DNA from: Acerihabitans sp047324305
GTDB taxonomy: Bacteria; Pseudomonadota; Gammaproteobacteria; Enterobacterales; Enterobacteriaceae
Assembly: GCF_047324305.1 (NCBI RefSeq)
Contig: NZ_CP178740.1
Coordinates: 2,604,001 to 2,668,000 of the forward strand
DNA: 64,000 nt
Reading direction: 5' to 3'
In this document: positions 9,147 through 18,396 of the stretch, piece after piece
How positions within the stretch are numbered: the stretch's first letter is position 1
Layout: each line of letters opens with the position of its first letter
Translations under genes and position numbers: made by a program
The notes under the pieces: generated by a model
The model's database searches: none
What the model saw: only the letters and a program-made list of their open reading frames with translations
What the model was told of the DNA's origin: nothing

Positions 9147-9605
9147 ATGGACATCAATAAAAGCTTCTCTATGGCGGCGCTGTGCGCCGTACTAAGCGCC
9201 TGCGCGCCGGCGCCGCACCGCGAGGCGCCGGCGCTATCGCAAAGGGCTGCGAGCGCGCCGGCCCTTTGCGGCAAACCGGATGCGGGCGCGGAAATGGATT
9301 ATTATCAATCCACCAGGCAGGCCTATCTGGACGCCGGGATGGATGATGAATTAAGCACCTATCTTGCCCATACCGCCTCCGCCATGATGAGCTGTATCTG
9401 GCATCAGGAATTCGGTCAGTTCGCCGGCAGGACCTGCTCGGTGAAACTGGATTTCAGCGGTACGCGCCCGGAAAAGTCGTTTTCCGGTGATAAGGCGTTG
9501 TGCGCCTTTATCGAAAAACAAATTGTCCCGGTCGCCATTTCTCCGCCGCCGGCCTCCTATCTGAAACAGCATCAAGCCATTTGGATTGAGTTCACGCCCG
9601 GTTAA
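9147..9605 (+). CDS. putative small lipoprotein
   Basis: A 152-residue protein of unknown function. It begins with a short lipoprotein signal peptide whose lipobox is LSAC, making Cys19 the predicted lipidated residue after cleavage. The mature part is small and soluble, with cysteines in CGKPD, MMSCIWHQEF, GRTCSVKLDF and DKALCAFIEK that could form disulfides in the periplasm. YQSTRQAYLDAGMDDELSTYLAHTASAMM looks helical. I do not recognise a family. It stands alone between astD and the convergent LysR gene. Confidence 0.65.
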   Translation: MDINKSFSMAALCAVLSACAPAPHREAPALSQRAASAPALCGKPDAGAEMDYYQSTRQAYLDAGMDDELSTYLAHTASAMMSCIWHQEFGQFAGRTCSVKLDFSGTRPEKSFSGDKALCAFIEKQIVPVAISPPPASYLKQHQAIWIEFTPG

Positions 9606-9622
9606 GGCGATACCGCCCGCGC

Positions 9623-10531
9623 TCAGACATTGCGGTTGGTGAACTCCTGGCCCAGCCAGTCTATAAATACCCGCACCCGGGGTGCTAGCTGGCGATTATG
9701 CGGATAGAGCACCGCAACCGGAATCGGCGCGGCGGGATAATCCGCCAGCAGCGACAACAGGGCGCCGCTGGCCAAATCGCCGGCCACATGGTAGCGCGGC
9801 ACCTGGATTATCCCCATGCCCAGCCGCGCCGCCGCCACCAGGCTCTCCGCGCCGGTAACCGAGACCGTGGCCTGCAGCGTGCGGGTGTGCAGGGTGCCAT
9901 CGATCATGAATTCCAACGGCATAAGGGTACCGGTGGCGGACGAGCGGAAACCGACCATCCTGTGGTCTGCCAGATCCGCCGGCGAAGCCGGCAGGCCGAA
10001 ACGCTGAATATAATCAGGCGAAGCGCAGGTGATTTGTGCCAGCGCGCCGAGACGCCGCGCCACCATATCGCTGTCTTTCAGGTTGCCGACCCGCAATACG
10101 CAATCCATGCCCTCGCGCACCAGATCCACCAGCCGGTCGCCCTCGCTCATGAAAAACTCGATTTCCGGATACCGCGCCAGAAAGCCGGGCAGGCCGGGCA
10201 GTAGGAAATGGCGTGCCAGGGTGCCGTGTACGTCTACCCGCAATAATCCCTTCGGCCGGGCGCCGCTAAAGGCGGTCTCCGCATCCTCCACCGCCGCCAG
10301 GATCAGCAGGCAGCGCTGGTAATACGCCTCGCCATCCAGCGTCGGGCTTACCTGACGCGTGGTACGATGCAGCAGCCTTACCTGCAGCCGGTTCTCCAAC
10401 TGCTTGACGGCGTCGGTGGCGGTGGAACGCGGAATGACCAAATCCCGCGCCGCCAGCGTAAAACTGCGCTGTTCAACCACCCGGGTAAATACCCGCATGG
10501 CATCGTATCTGTCCAAGGCATTGTTTCTCAT
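9623..10531 (-). CDS. LysR-family transcriptional regulator
   Basis: A 302-residue LysR regulator. The winged helix-turn-helix occupies about residues 10-65 (MRVFTRVVEQRSFTLAARDL, then STATDAVKQLENRLQVRLLHRTTRQV), followed by the linker helix and a two-lobed effector domain. It resembles the large subgroup that controls adjacent short-chain reductases or efflux genes. It is divergent from the SDR gene that starts 109 nt away, the classical arrangement for LysR control of a neighbour. In the shared promoter an imperfect inverted repeat, TTTTCGGATA (10531-10540) and TATCCGGAAAA (10563-10573), flanks the centre. Confidence 0.9.
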   Translation of the reverse strand: MRNNALDRYDAMRVFTRVVEQRSFTLAARDLVIPRSTATDAVKQLENRLQVRLLHRTTRQVSPTLDGEAYYQRCLLILAAVEDAETAFSGARPKGLLRVDVHGTLARHFLLPGLPGFLARYPEIEFFMSEGDRLVDLVREGMDCVLRVGNLKDSDMVARRLGALAQITCASPDYIQRFGLPASPADLADHRMVGFRSSATGTLMPLEFMIDGTLHTRTLQATVSVTGAESLVAAARLGMGIIQVPRYHVAGDLASGALLSLLADYPAAPIPVAVLYPHNRQLAPRVRVFIDWLGQEFTNRNV

Positions 10532-10640
10532 TTTCGGATAGTGATGACGAATAATAGGGGATTATCCGGAAAAGAAAAAGGTCCATGCTGTTTTCACCGG
10601 CCCCGACAGGGTATGGCCGGCAACCCGACAGGAGAACAGC

Positions 10641-11381
10641 ATGAATAACGCTACATCGCGCGTCGCCATCATTACCGGCGCCTCAAGAGGCATCGGCGCC
10701 GCCATCGCCCGGCGCCTGGCCCATGACGGTTATACCGTTATCGTTAATTATTCGCGCCAGCAGCAAGAGGCCGACGCGCTGGTCAGCCAGATCGCGCAGG
10801 CTGGCGGCCATGCCCTCAGCGCCCAGGGTGACGTCAGCGACCCGGCGACTTTTACCACCTTGTTTGATCGGGCGGAAGAGGCGTTCGGCGGGGTGGATAT
10901 CCTGGTCAATAATGCCGGCATCATGAACCTGAGCACCCTGGCGGACAGTGACGACGCGCTGTTTGATCGCCAGATCGCCATCAACCTGAAAGGCACTTTT
11001 AACGGATTGCGGGAAGCGGCGCGGCGCCTGCGCACTGGCGGCAGCATCGTCAATTTTTCCACCAGCGTCGTCGGCCTGCGGCTTGAAACCTACGGCGTCT
11101 ACGCCGCCACCAAGGCGGCAGTGGAAACCCTGACCGCCATCCTGGCTAAGGAACTGCGCGGCCGCGCGATCAACGTCAATGCCGTCGCTCCCGGACCAAC
11201 GGGAACCGACTTGTTTTTAAAAGGCAAACCGCAGGAAGTGGTTGACCGCATGGCCAAAATGGCGCCGCTGGAACGCCTGGGCACGCCGGAGGATATTGCC
11301 GCCGTGGTGGCGTTCCTGGTGGGTGCCGACGGTGCCTGGATCAATGGCCAGGTGCTGCGCGCCAACGGCGGGCTGATCTAA
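10641..11381 (+). CDS. SDR-family NAD(P)-dependent oxidoreductase
   Basis: A 246-residue classical short-chain dehydrogenase/reductase. It has the cofactor motif TGASRGIG (residues about 12-19), NNAG in VDILVNNAGIM, the active-site serine in IVNFSTSVVG, and YxxxK as YAATK. The end, GADGAWINGQVLRANGGLI, matches the 3-oxoacyl-reductase-like branch of the family. An AGGAG lies just before the start (aggagaacagcATG). The substrate is unknown. It is divergent from the LysR regulator and is followed 44 nt later by a second SDR gene, so the two SDRs probably form one transcript regulated by that LysR protein. Confidence 0.88.
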   Translation: MNNATSRVAIITGASRGIGAAIARRLAHDGYTVIVNYSRQQQEADALVSQIAQAGGHALSAQGDVSDPATFTTLFDRAEEAFGGVDILVNNAGIMNLSTLADSDDALFDRQIAINLKGTFNGLREAARRLRTGGSIVNFSTSVVGLRLETYGVYAATKAAVETLTAILAKELRGRAINVNAVAPGPTGTDLFLKGKPQEVVDRMAKMAPLERLGTPEDIAAVVAFLVGADGAWINGQVLRANGGLI

Positions 11382-11425
11382 CGCCTTTTCAGTCGATTCA
11401 TTTCATCTTGAAAAGAGGTTTGGCC

Positions 11426-12322
11426 ATGAAACACGTGATCGTGATAACCGGCGCCTCCAGCGGCTTTGGCGCCCTGACCGCACGGGCGCTGGCCGCAGCC
11501 GGACATACCGTTTACGCCGGCATGCGTGAAACCGCCGGGCGTAACGCGCCGCAGGCGGCTGAAGCCCGGCGCTATGCCGCCGAACAGGGCGTCGATCTGC
11601 GCCCTGTGGAGCTGGACGTCGTGTCCGACGCATCGGTGCAGGCCGCCACTGCCGGCATTATCAGGGAGTGTGGCAGGCTGGATGTGGTGATCCATAATGC
11701 CGGTCATATGTCGTTCGGCCCGGCGGAGGCGTTTACCCCGGAACAATTTGCCCAACTGTACGATATCAACGTGCTCAGCACCCAGCGCGTAAACCGCGCC
11801 GCCTTGCCGCAGCTGCGCAAGCAGGGCAGGGGATTGGTGGTATGGGTGTCGTCCAGCAGCGCCAGGGGAGGCACGCCGCCCTACCTGTCTCCTTACTTCG
11901 CCGCCAAGGCGGCGATGGATTCACTGGCCGTCTCTTACGCCGCGGAACTGAGTCGCTGGGGAATTGAAACCAGCATTATCGTGCCGGGGGCGTTTACCCG
12001 CGGCACCCATCACTTCGCTCATGCCGGGGCGCCGGCCGATGCGCCGCGCGCCGCGGAATACGATCAGGGGCCCTACACCGGGCTGGCGGAGCAAAGCCTG
12101 AAGGGGTTGTCTTCGCTGGAGCCGGCGAATGCCGATGTCGCCGAGGTGGCCAGGGCCATCGTCCGGGTCGTGGATATGCCCTTCGGCACCCGGCCGTTCC
12201 GGGTGCATATCGACCCGTCCGGGGACGGCTGCGAGGTGGTCAATGGCATGGCGGACCGGGTGCGCGCCGAACTGTTCCGCCGCATCGGCCTGGAAGACTT
12301 ATTAAAACCGCACAAGCGGTAG
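11426..12322 (+). CDS. SDR-family oxidoreductase
   Basis: A 298-residue short-chain dehydrogenase of the longer classical type. TGASSGFG is the nucleotide-binding motif, VIHNAGHM the NNAG equivalent, VWVSSSSARGG holds the catalytic serine, and YFAAK the Tyr-Lys pair. The chosen ATG has AGAGG 7 nt upstream; an in-frame TTG at 11408 would add six residues but sits in front of that site. The sequence resembles oxidoreductases annotated as SDRs for small carbonyl compounds, but the substrate cannot be told. It is probably cotranscribed with the preceding SDR gene. It converges on the giant toxin-like gene, with a hairpin between them. Confidence 0.85.
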   Translation: MKHVIVITGASSGFGALTARALAAAGHTVYAGMRETAGRNAPQAAEARRYAAEQGVDLRPVELDVVSDASVQAATAGIIRECGRLDVVIHNAGHMSFGPAEAFTPEQFAQLYDINVLSTQRVNRAALPQLRKQGRGLVVWVSSSSARGGTPPYLSPYFAAKAAMDSLAVSYAAELSRWGIETSIIVPGAFTRGTHHFAHAGAPADAPRAAEYDQGPYTGLAEQSLKGLSSLEPANADVAEVARAIVRVVDMPFGTRPFRVHIDPSGDGCEVVNGMADRVRAELFRRIGLEDLLKPHKR

Positions 12323-12359
12323 TATCTCAAGGCGCTTATGGCCTGGCATCCATCCTGTT

Positions 12360-12383
12360 ACCGCCGCGACGGATCGCGGCGGT
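12360..12383. terminator. hairpin between convergent genes
   Basis: A perfect 10-bp stem, ACCGCCGCGA / TCGCGGCGGT, with a 4-nt loop lies between the stop of the second SDR gene and the stop of the giant gene. Neither side has a good T-tract, so it is either a weak bidirectional terminator or a structure protecting the 3' ends. Confidence 0.5.
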
Positions 12384-12391
12384 GATGTTCA

Positions 12392-15300
12392 TCAGCTGTA
12401 GGGCCATAATGGCAACGTATGGTTCGCGGTAGTTATGGGCATGGGATAAATCAATTCGGTAAGACGGCGGAAATTCTTGACGGAAAAAAGGATATCGAAA
12501 AAACACTGCAGGTAATATTCGTCCGCTTCCGCAATATAGTCCTGGTACTCCCTGAGAATATGATAAATTTTTTCTTCAGACTCTTTATCCAACTGCTGCC
12601 GGTAGATGCCGGTAAAATCATAGAAATTCATATCGCGAATGATAAGTCGCGCTAAATCACTCAAAATATCGGGTAAAAAAGTGACGTTTCGTTTGATGCG
12701 GGCGTTATTGAGTGATTTTCTGATGGTAATAAGCATTTCCACCATATCAGCCAGGCGCCTGGTTTTTGCATAGCCCCGGCGATGTTCAGTAGCGCCATGC
12801 CTGTGCGTTACCGGCGCTGGCAATGCTTCACCCGGTTCGACGGTAGAAGGTGAAAAGCGGGTAAACCAATGGGGCTGCCGTTGCCTGATGTTATCTGTCG
12901 CCAGATAGGGGCCCAGCTGGATGTTGAGCCTGAGATCATTAGCCAGCACCTGTCCCCGCTGGGAATGAGGCGCAAATCCATCAAAGAGGGTGATTAATTC
13001 CATATATCGTACCTGCGCGAGGTCGGGCAGCTTGCTGTTGGCATAAACCAGACCGCGGATAATGTGCGCCATTTCGCGGGGGCGGGAGGGATAAATATTT
13101 TGTGGGACAGCCTCCATTTTAAGCGTCAGCACCGCGGGATTATCAGCCGAAGTCGCCAGCGTCCAGGTATTTTGGGTCAGCGTTTTTTCCCTTGCGGCCA
13201 CAGGAAATTCTGCGATGGCCTCTTCACCATACGTAGTGGTGTTAACAATCTTCTGAAACGCCAGCCTGTCCGACATAACGGGTTCATCAGGCGGCGCGTT
13301 AAAAAGATTACCTGCGATCAGGGTATATTGTTCGGACGTGTTTCTTATCGTGAGCTTGCCTTCGGAAAAAGTACCCATTTCTTCGGCCAGGATAATCGAA
13401 GGCCCGGTCTCGAACAGCGGGTTAAATAAATTATTGCCTACGCCTGCAAAGCGGCCATCGCCGACGCTGAGTAATAAATGGCTTAAATATAAATCATCAT
13501 AGAATACCGCGAGCAATTTTCCCGGCTTTATTTTTAACAAATCATCGATTTCCAGCAGTTCGACACCGGCTGACATGTAGCTCTGGCTGGGATAATTTTG
13601 ACCTAATGCCCGCGTGGTTTTTTGCTGCATATCTTCCGTTTCCTGGGCGCTGAGAAGTTTAGCCTCTTTCAAAATGAGAAAAGGAAAGGTCACTTTCATA
13701 TGATGATTTTCATCTGTTCGATCAATACGATCATATTCAGCGGTCATGTTACGCGCTGCCGACAAAACGGAAGGGGTATCATCATACTCAGTAGGTAATT
13801 TTTCCTTGACATAGCGATAATAATATTTAATCCCTGCGGTTTTATACCATATAGGTTCACGCAGCAAGAACGCGCCTTTGACGTATTTTCCCGGATGTTC
13901 CGCCTCACGATAGGGAAAGGCGATAGCCGATTTAATTTTACTGAAATCTTTGTATTTTATCAGAGGGTAATCGTTGCTGATGGTTTTTTTAATCAGATAT
14001 GCCCATTCGGGTTCATTAAAAACCTGCCGGTCTTCAATGAGCCCGGCTCCGTACGGACGAAGGTAGGTCATATCAACAATATAATTATTCCCATTTATCT
14101 TTAAGACTAAAACAATATGATCTACCGGCAAACGATCGTGCTCATTCTGCCATAAGCGCTGCATGCGGTAGGCGACGCCCACTCCCCCATCCAGTGCTAA
14201 ACCGGTTACAAAGTGGCGCAGCATAATGTTTTCCTCACCGGATCCCTGCGTAAAGACCTCACGGAATTTATGCTCGTCGGCAAGACAATCTACAAAGTCG
14301 GTTAACATATTACTTATGTCGCTGTTTTGGTCAAATAAATTTTTCATATGGGTGGTGTAGTCATTTACCATGATTTCTAACATGTAAATGTACATCCATT
14401 TATTGTCCCGGTAATGGTCTTTCGTAAATTGTATGGCGCGTAATGGTTCCATGGTAAAAATATCAATTTCTTTATTTATATGCCGGGTTCGACGGCCGGA
14501 GCGCATGTATATAGGGAAGCGGTCATTATCCAAAAAATAGGTGGCACTCCATTTGCCTTTATCGTTTTTATACATAGGGATGGCGTAATTGAAATTTATA
14601 ACCTCGGTCGGTTTGACGACACGCCAGGATTTTATCGCGGCATCCCAAATAACCTGAAAGAAATAATCGTCAATCTCGATAAATTTCTGCGTGGTCCCCT
14701 GTCCCTGATCAAGGATAAATGTGCCATCGTTGTTTTTTTGAGAGAGCAAATTTTTATCAATTTTAGCGGACCAAAGAATAAAATTAGTCATTCTTTGCTC
14801 CATATTATTTAGAATAAAATTGCTCATCCATGAAATTACCGTGGCCATATTTTTAGATAAGTGATGCTTTACCTGCCTTGAGAATATGGAATGTATCGGC
14901 AACGGATTTAGATAACCGATAAGGCTGCTAACAACAGAACCCGAGCTTTTTCTTGCAATAGTGGGTAATTCTTCAACCAGTATTTTTGAAATAGCCCTAT
15001 TCAGCTGCTTAACGGGCAGATTATCGATATTGGCAATGTTAAATAAACGTTTGTATAATATCCCAGTTCCTTTGGCCGCACTACCGGTTAATTGCGCGAG
15101 CATAAAAGCCAGATCAAAAGTATCGAATATGATTTCTATGCCATTGGGCTGGTTGTCAGCGTCATGCCATTCCTTCCACAAGATTTCATAAAAGGGTATT
15201 AACGCCAGCAACTCTTGCCACCATTTTCTTTCTCGTAGCGAAATTTTTAACTGATCCGTTATCTCCTTTAGCATTTGCGTATTCCAGTAGTCCACTATTT

Positions 15301-18202
15301 CCATCAGCGTCTTATATCCATCTTTTTCTTTTCCCGCCACCAGAACATAATCCGGTGTGGGCATGCTGGCAATGTTTTCTTCTGGTTCAATCAGGAAAAG
15401 ACTCAATGGCGACATACGCAACGTAGAGTTGTCAAAATGAATATTAAAAAGCTCTAATAAATCATCTGTTGTTATAGATATTTTCCGGCGATTAAGCCAG
15501 TTAAGGTCGAAATTGGTTTTTTTATGTTCAGCCCGAATAAAACTAAGTATGACATTCTCAGGAGATATCGATATCTCTTTGATAAATGGAGCGCTAAAAA
15601 GAGTGCATGCCATAATGAGTTTATGACTGTAAGTTTTAATCAGGGAAAAAGTGCCAAAGTTATTATTTGGCGCGAAAATATCAGTATTGGGAGATAATGA
15701 ATTCTGGACGTAATTCCTAGAATAGATTTTAAAAGTATGTACTTCCTTGGGGGGATAGATCATATCCAAATAATCTAATTGCGAACGGGAAAGAATTTTA
15801 TATGTAAATTGCCGTGCTTCCTGTTGTAGGGAATAAGCTTTATAATGGATAAATTGGTTATAAAAATCCCTGGCTGAATCAAATTCACTCGAGGGTTTCA
15901 ACTCAAATATTTTTTTAAAATTTTCAACGGATCGCGACTCGAAATCAAGCGCGACCATTTTTTTTGCATCTTGAAATTGCTTGATGATAAATAATGAATT
16001 GAGTTCGCTTAACTGATCCGGCCGGACGCGATGATAATCCATGTACCAGTAGATTGACGCTCTCAAAAGCAGTTCAATATCGCCCATAGTAACGCGGTGG
16101 AAGTATTGGTTGAGTATGTCCTGCTTTGATTTGTTGCTGGCGTCGCCGGGGAAGGCCATTATCATCGCCATGATTTTTGCTTCCGCCAGCCGTTGCTCAT
16201 CCGTGTTACTGCCTAACAACACTTGTTCGTGCTGATGCTCGTCGACTATAATTATTAAGGAGGTTTGCAGCTTTTCAAGGAAACTCAACAATAAAATGCA
16301 TTCCTTGTCATATTTAATTTGATCGAATAAAGTATTAATCCATTGAGGATTATGCGCATAGGCAGGATCGTCCATACGCGCAAGATTGGTGGCCGCGCTT
16401 TTCTCAAGGCAATGTAATGTCTCTTGGTAGGGTAGCAAACTTTCATCCTGCCAGCGTTGGCCTGCGTTGTGAGTAGCTAGGCGGGTACGATAAAAAGCGA
16501 TGTCACGCAGCAACCGGTCGATATGGGGATGATATTTATCACTGCCGTGGATAAAATCCACGATCTGCTTTGCCACCAGCTCGGCTATTTCCTCTTCGCT
16601 TAACGGTGGGACCGGCTGGTCAAAAAGATTTCTGTATTCAGTCAGCTCTCCTGGAATAAAAAGATAATTGCCCTGAATGCTTAGGCCATTGTTCCTGCTA
16701 TACTCGAAAATATAATAAAAAAAACGCTTAATAAGAATCCGCTTGAGATTTTTGGGCTGTTCATCGAGCATGTCAATATATATTTCCCGGGAATTGTAAT
16801 AGATGAGTCTGTCTATTGTTGGGATTGAATCACTAAATAATGATCTTTCGTATTTATGCTGCGCTTCTTGCATTAAAATAAGCATTGTATATTGTTCTCT
16901 ATACATTTCAACATCGTCTAATGATGATTCTTTAATCAGTTGCAGCAGGTTTTTTTTGGCATCGGCATACGAAATGCCATTTTTAAAATCTATCAATTCA
17001 CGCAAAAGTTTGAAATTGATTTTTCCCAACGCCTCTTCAATGTGGTGGCTAATCTGAGGATAAAAATCGGCCACCATCCTTTGCTCTTTGAAATAGTTTC
17101 TGCTGGAATTTTCATATTTTGTTATTTTGGCTGATGATTTAATACAATCTTCAATATTGTTTTCGATATATTTTTTGATCATTATAATATCAGTAAACTG
17201 CACTATATTGTTAAGGTATGAAATATCGTTAAATAGTTCAGTTATTTTGTCGTATAAAAAAATATTGAGATCGTACATCCATTCTAGCGAGTAAATTTTA
17301 CCTTTCGCCAATGGGATATATTGCTGTTTAATTTCCGTATATAATTCTTTGGCTGCATGATTAGCGATATGTAAGTTTGTTTCACAGATATGATTTTTTC
17401 CATTATCGTCGTTTTCTGTTATCGGCGGGTCGGAAAACAAGGGCAAGGCGTGGTCATGCCGCCGCTCAATGTCATCTACCGCTGCCGCGCCGGCGCCAGG
17501 TAACAATGTGGGTAGAAAGAACCTATGACGGGATTGCCACAGGGTGGTTAATATGCCGGAGGCACGCAGCGGGGAAGGACCGATATCGCGCGCTTGCGCG
17601 TTGGGCCGGTGCCCCGATGCGGCGATTTTTGCTTGTTGCGGCCCCGGTGTGCCCCGGGGTTGCGCCTGGAAAATCCGGCTCGCGTAATAGCCGCTGACCA
17701 CGCCCGCGAGATGCTCCAGCAGATTGACCAAATTGTCCATCCAGGTGCGGGGCGGACCGGCAAGATCGTCAATATGATAGATCTCCCCATCGGAAAGCAG
17801 CCACCGCCCGTCCATTTCCGCGATATAAACACCATAGCCGCCTGGCAAGACAATCTTGCGGGTCGGAATGCTAAGGGATTGATCGGCAATAGTGATGGTA
17901 ATATTTTTTCCGGTTGTCGCCGTGGATACGCTTCCGGGATGTTTTTTAAATAAAGCCACGCAGGCGTATAACCGATCCGCTTTTAATTTTTGTTCAGCTG
18001 TTTCTTCAGTGTCAATACCGTTATGTGGTTTAGATACGCATTCGCGCTGCTTTGACGGCAGATTAGTATCATGTTGGTTCTGAACGTTGTTAATTTTTTG
18101 ATAGTAATTATTAATTGTTGATGAGTTGGCATGACCGGCGACAGCGACGTTGGATTCTTTTGTTAAAAAGCAATTATATTGGCTGATAGTTGTATTTAAC
18201 AT
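12392..18202 (-). CDS. 1,936-residue toxin/effector-like protein (dermonecrotic-toxin-like)
   Basis: A very large soluble protein without a Sec signal. The first about 60 residues are rich in Ser, Thr, Asn and Gln (MLNTTISQYNCF, SSTINNYYQ), as in type III secreted proteins. Residues about 100-180 contain GGYGVYIAEMDGRWLL and NLLEHLAGVVSGYYASRIF. Residues about 985-1060 carry a helical module (WWQELLALIPFYEILWKEW, IIFDTFDLAFMLAQL) of the kind seen in DUF6543 dermonecrotic-toxin-like proteins and repeated in the 1,408-residue protein at 34581. Residues about 1170-1200 (YFFQVIWDAAIKSWRVVKP) match the beta-hairpin that usually follows. Cys1306 (DFVDCLADEH), His1362 (VDHIVLVLK) and Asp1377 (NYIVDMTY) form a plausible papain/transglutaminase-fold triad. 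A second His-Asn pair sits at 1575 and 1590. GGAGA precedes the start. The middle of the gene is strongly AT-rich, suggesting acquisition. Target and delivery are unknown. Confidence 0.75.
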   Translation of the reverse strand: MLNTTISQYNCFLTKESNVAVAGHANSSTINNYYQKINNVQNQHDTNLPSKQRECVSKPHNGIDTEETAEQKLKADRLYACVALFKKHPGSVSTATTGKNITITIADQSLSIPTRKIVLPGGYGVYIAEMDGRWLLSDGEIYHIDDLAGPPRTWMDNLVNLLEHLAGVVSGYYASRIFQAQPRGTPGPQQAKIAASGHRPNAQARDIGPSPLRASGILTTLWQSRHRFFLPTLLPGAGAAAVDDIERRHDHALPLFSDPPITENDDNGKNHICETNLHIANHAAKELYTEIKQQYIPLAKGKIYSLEWMYDLNIFLYDKITELFNDISYLNNIVQFTDIIMIKKYIENNIEDCIKSSAKITKYENSSRNYFKEQRMVADFYPQISHHIEEALGKINFKLLRELIDFKNGISYADAKKNLLQLIKESSLDDVEMYREQYTMLILMQEAQHKYERSLFSDSIPTIDRLIYYNSREIYIDMLDEQPKNLKRILIKRFFYYIFEYSRNNGLSIQGNYLFIPGELTEYRNLFDQPVPPLSEEEIAELVAKQIVDFIHGSDKYHPHIDRLLRDIAFYRTRLATHNAGQRWQDESLLPYQETLHCLEKSAATNLARMDDPAYAHNPQWINTLFDQIKYDKECILLLSFLEKLQTSLIIIVDEHQHEQVLLGSNTDEQRLAEAKIMAMIMAFPGDASNKSKQDILNQYFHRVTMGDIELLLRASIYWYMDYHRVRPDQLSELNSLFIIKQFQDAKKMVALDFESRSVENFKKIFELKPSSEFDSARDFYNQFIHYKAYSLQQEARQFTYKILSRSQLDYLDMIYPPKEVHTFKIYSRNYVQNSLSPNTDIFAPNNNFGTFSLIKTYSHKLIMACTLFSAPFIKEISISPENVILSFIRAEHKKTNFDLNWLNRRKISITTDDLLELFNIHFDNSTLRMSPLSLFLIEPEENIASMPTPDYVLVAGKEKDGYKTLMEIVDYWNTQMLKEITDQLKISLRERKWWQELLALIPFYEILWKEWHDADNQPNGIEIIFDTFDLAFMLAQLTGSAAKGTGILYKRLFNIANIDNLPVKQLNRAISKILVEELPTIARKSSGSVVSSLIGYLNPLPIHSIFSRQVKHHLSKNMATVISWMSNFILNNMEQRMTNFILWSAKIDKNLLSQKNNDGTFILDQGQGTTQKFIEIDDYFFQVIWDAAIKSWRVVKPTEVINFNYAIPMYKNDKGKWSATYFLDNDRFPIYMRSGRRTRHINKEIDIFTMEPLRAIQFTKDHYRDNKWMYIYMLEIMVNDYTTHMKNLFDQNSDISNMLTDFVDCLADEHKFREVFTQGSGEENIMLRHFVTGLALDGGVGVAYRMQRLWQNEHDRLPVDHIVLVLKINGNNYIVDMTYLRPYGAGLIEDRQVFNEPEWAYLIKKTISNDYPLIKYKDFSKIKSAIAFPYREAEHPGKYVKGAFLLREPIWYKTAGIKYYYRYVKEKLPTEYDDTPSVLSAARNMTAEYDRIDRTDENHHMKVTFPFLILKEAKLLSAQETEDMQQKTTRALGQNYPSQSYMSAGVELLEIDDLLKIKPGKLLAVFYDDLYLSHLLLSVGDGRFAGVGNNLFNPLFETGPSIILAEEMGTFSEGKLTIRNTSEQYTLIAGNLFNAPPDEPVMSDRLAFQKIVNTTTYGEEAIAEFPVAAREKTLTQNTWTLATSADNPAVLTLKMEAVPQNIYPSRPREMAHIIRGLVYANSKLPDLAQVRYMELITLFDGFAPHSQRGQVLANDLRLNIQLGPYLATDNIRQRQPHWFTRFSPSTVEPGEALPAPVTHRHGATEHRRGYAKTRRLADMVEMLITIRKSLNNARIKRNVTFLPDILSDLARLIIRDMNFYDFTGIYRQQLDKESEEKIYHILREYQDYIAEADEYYLQCFFDILFSVKNFRRLTELIYPMPITTANHTLPLWPYS

Positions 18203-18396
18203 AGTATCTCCAGTGATTTATAGGCATCTGTGCAGCTTGCCGACGGGAAAAGTAAGCGGGGCGCCATAATATTATGGCGTGCTATATAAGGCATATTGGA
18301 GCATGTTAATTAAGAAAGGACAGTGGATTTTTCGTTAATGTATTTGTGATAAAAAAGCGCTTGCTAACGAACGCAAAAAAATGCCGTTGTTTATTG

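Noticed and set aside
12392..18202. Calling the giant protein a Pasteurella multocida toxin homologue
   Set aside because: Only the spacing of a candidate His-Asp pair and a loosely similar layout support this. Full-length similarity cannot be judged by eye, so only a fold hypothesis is offered.
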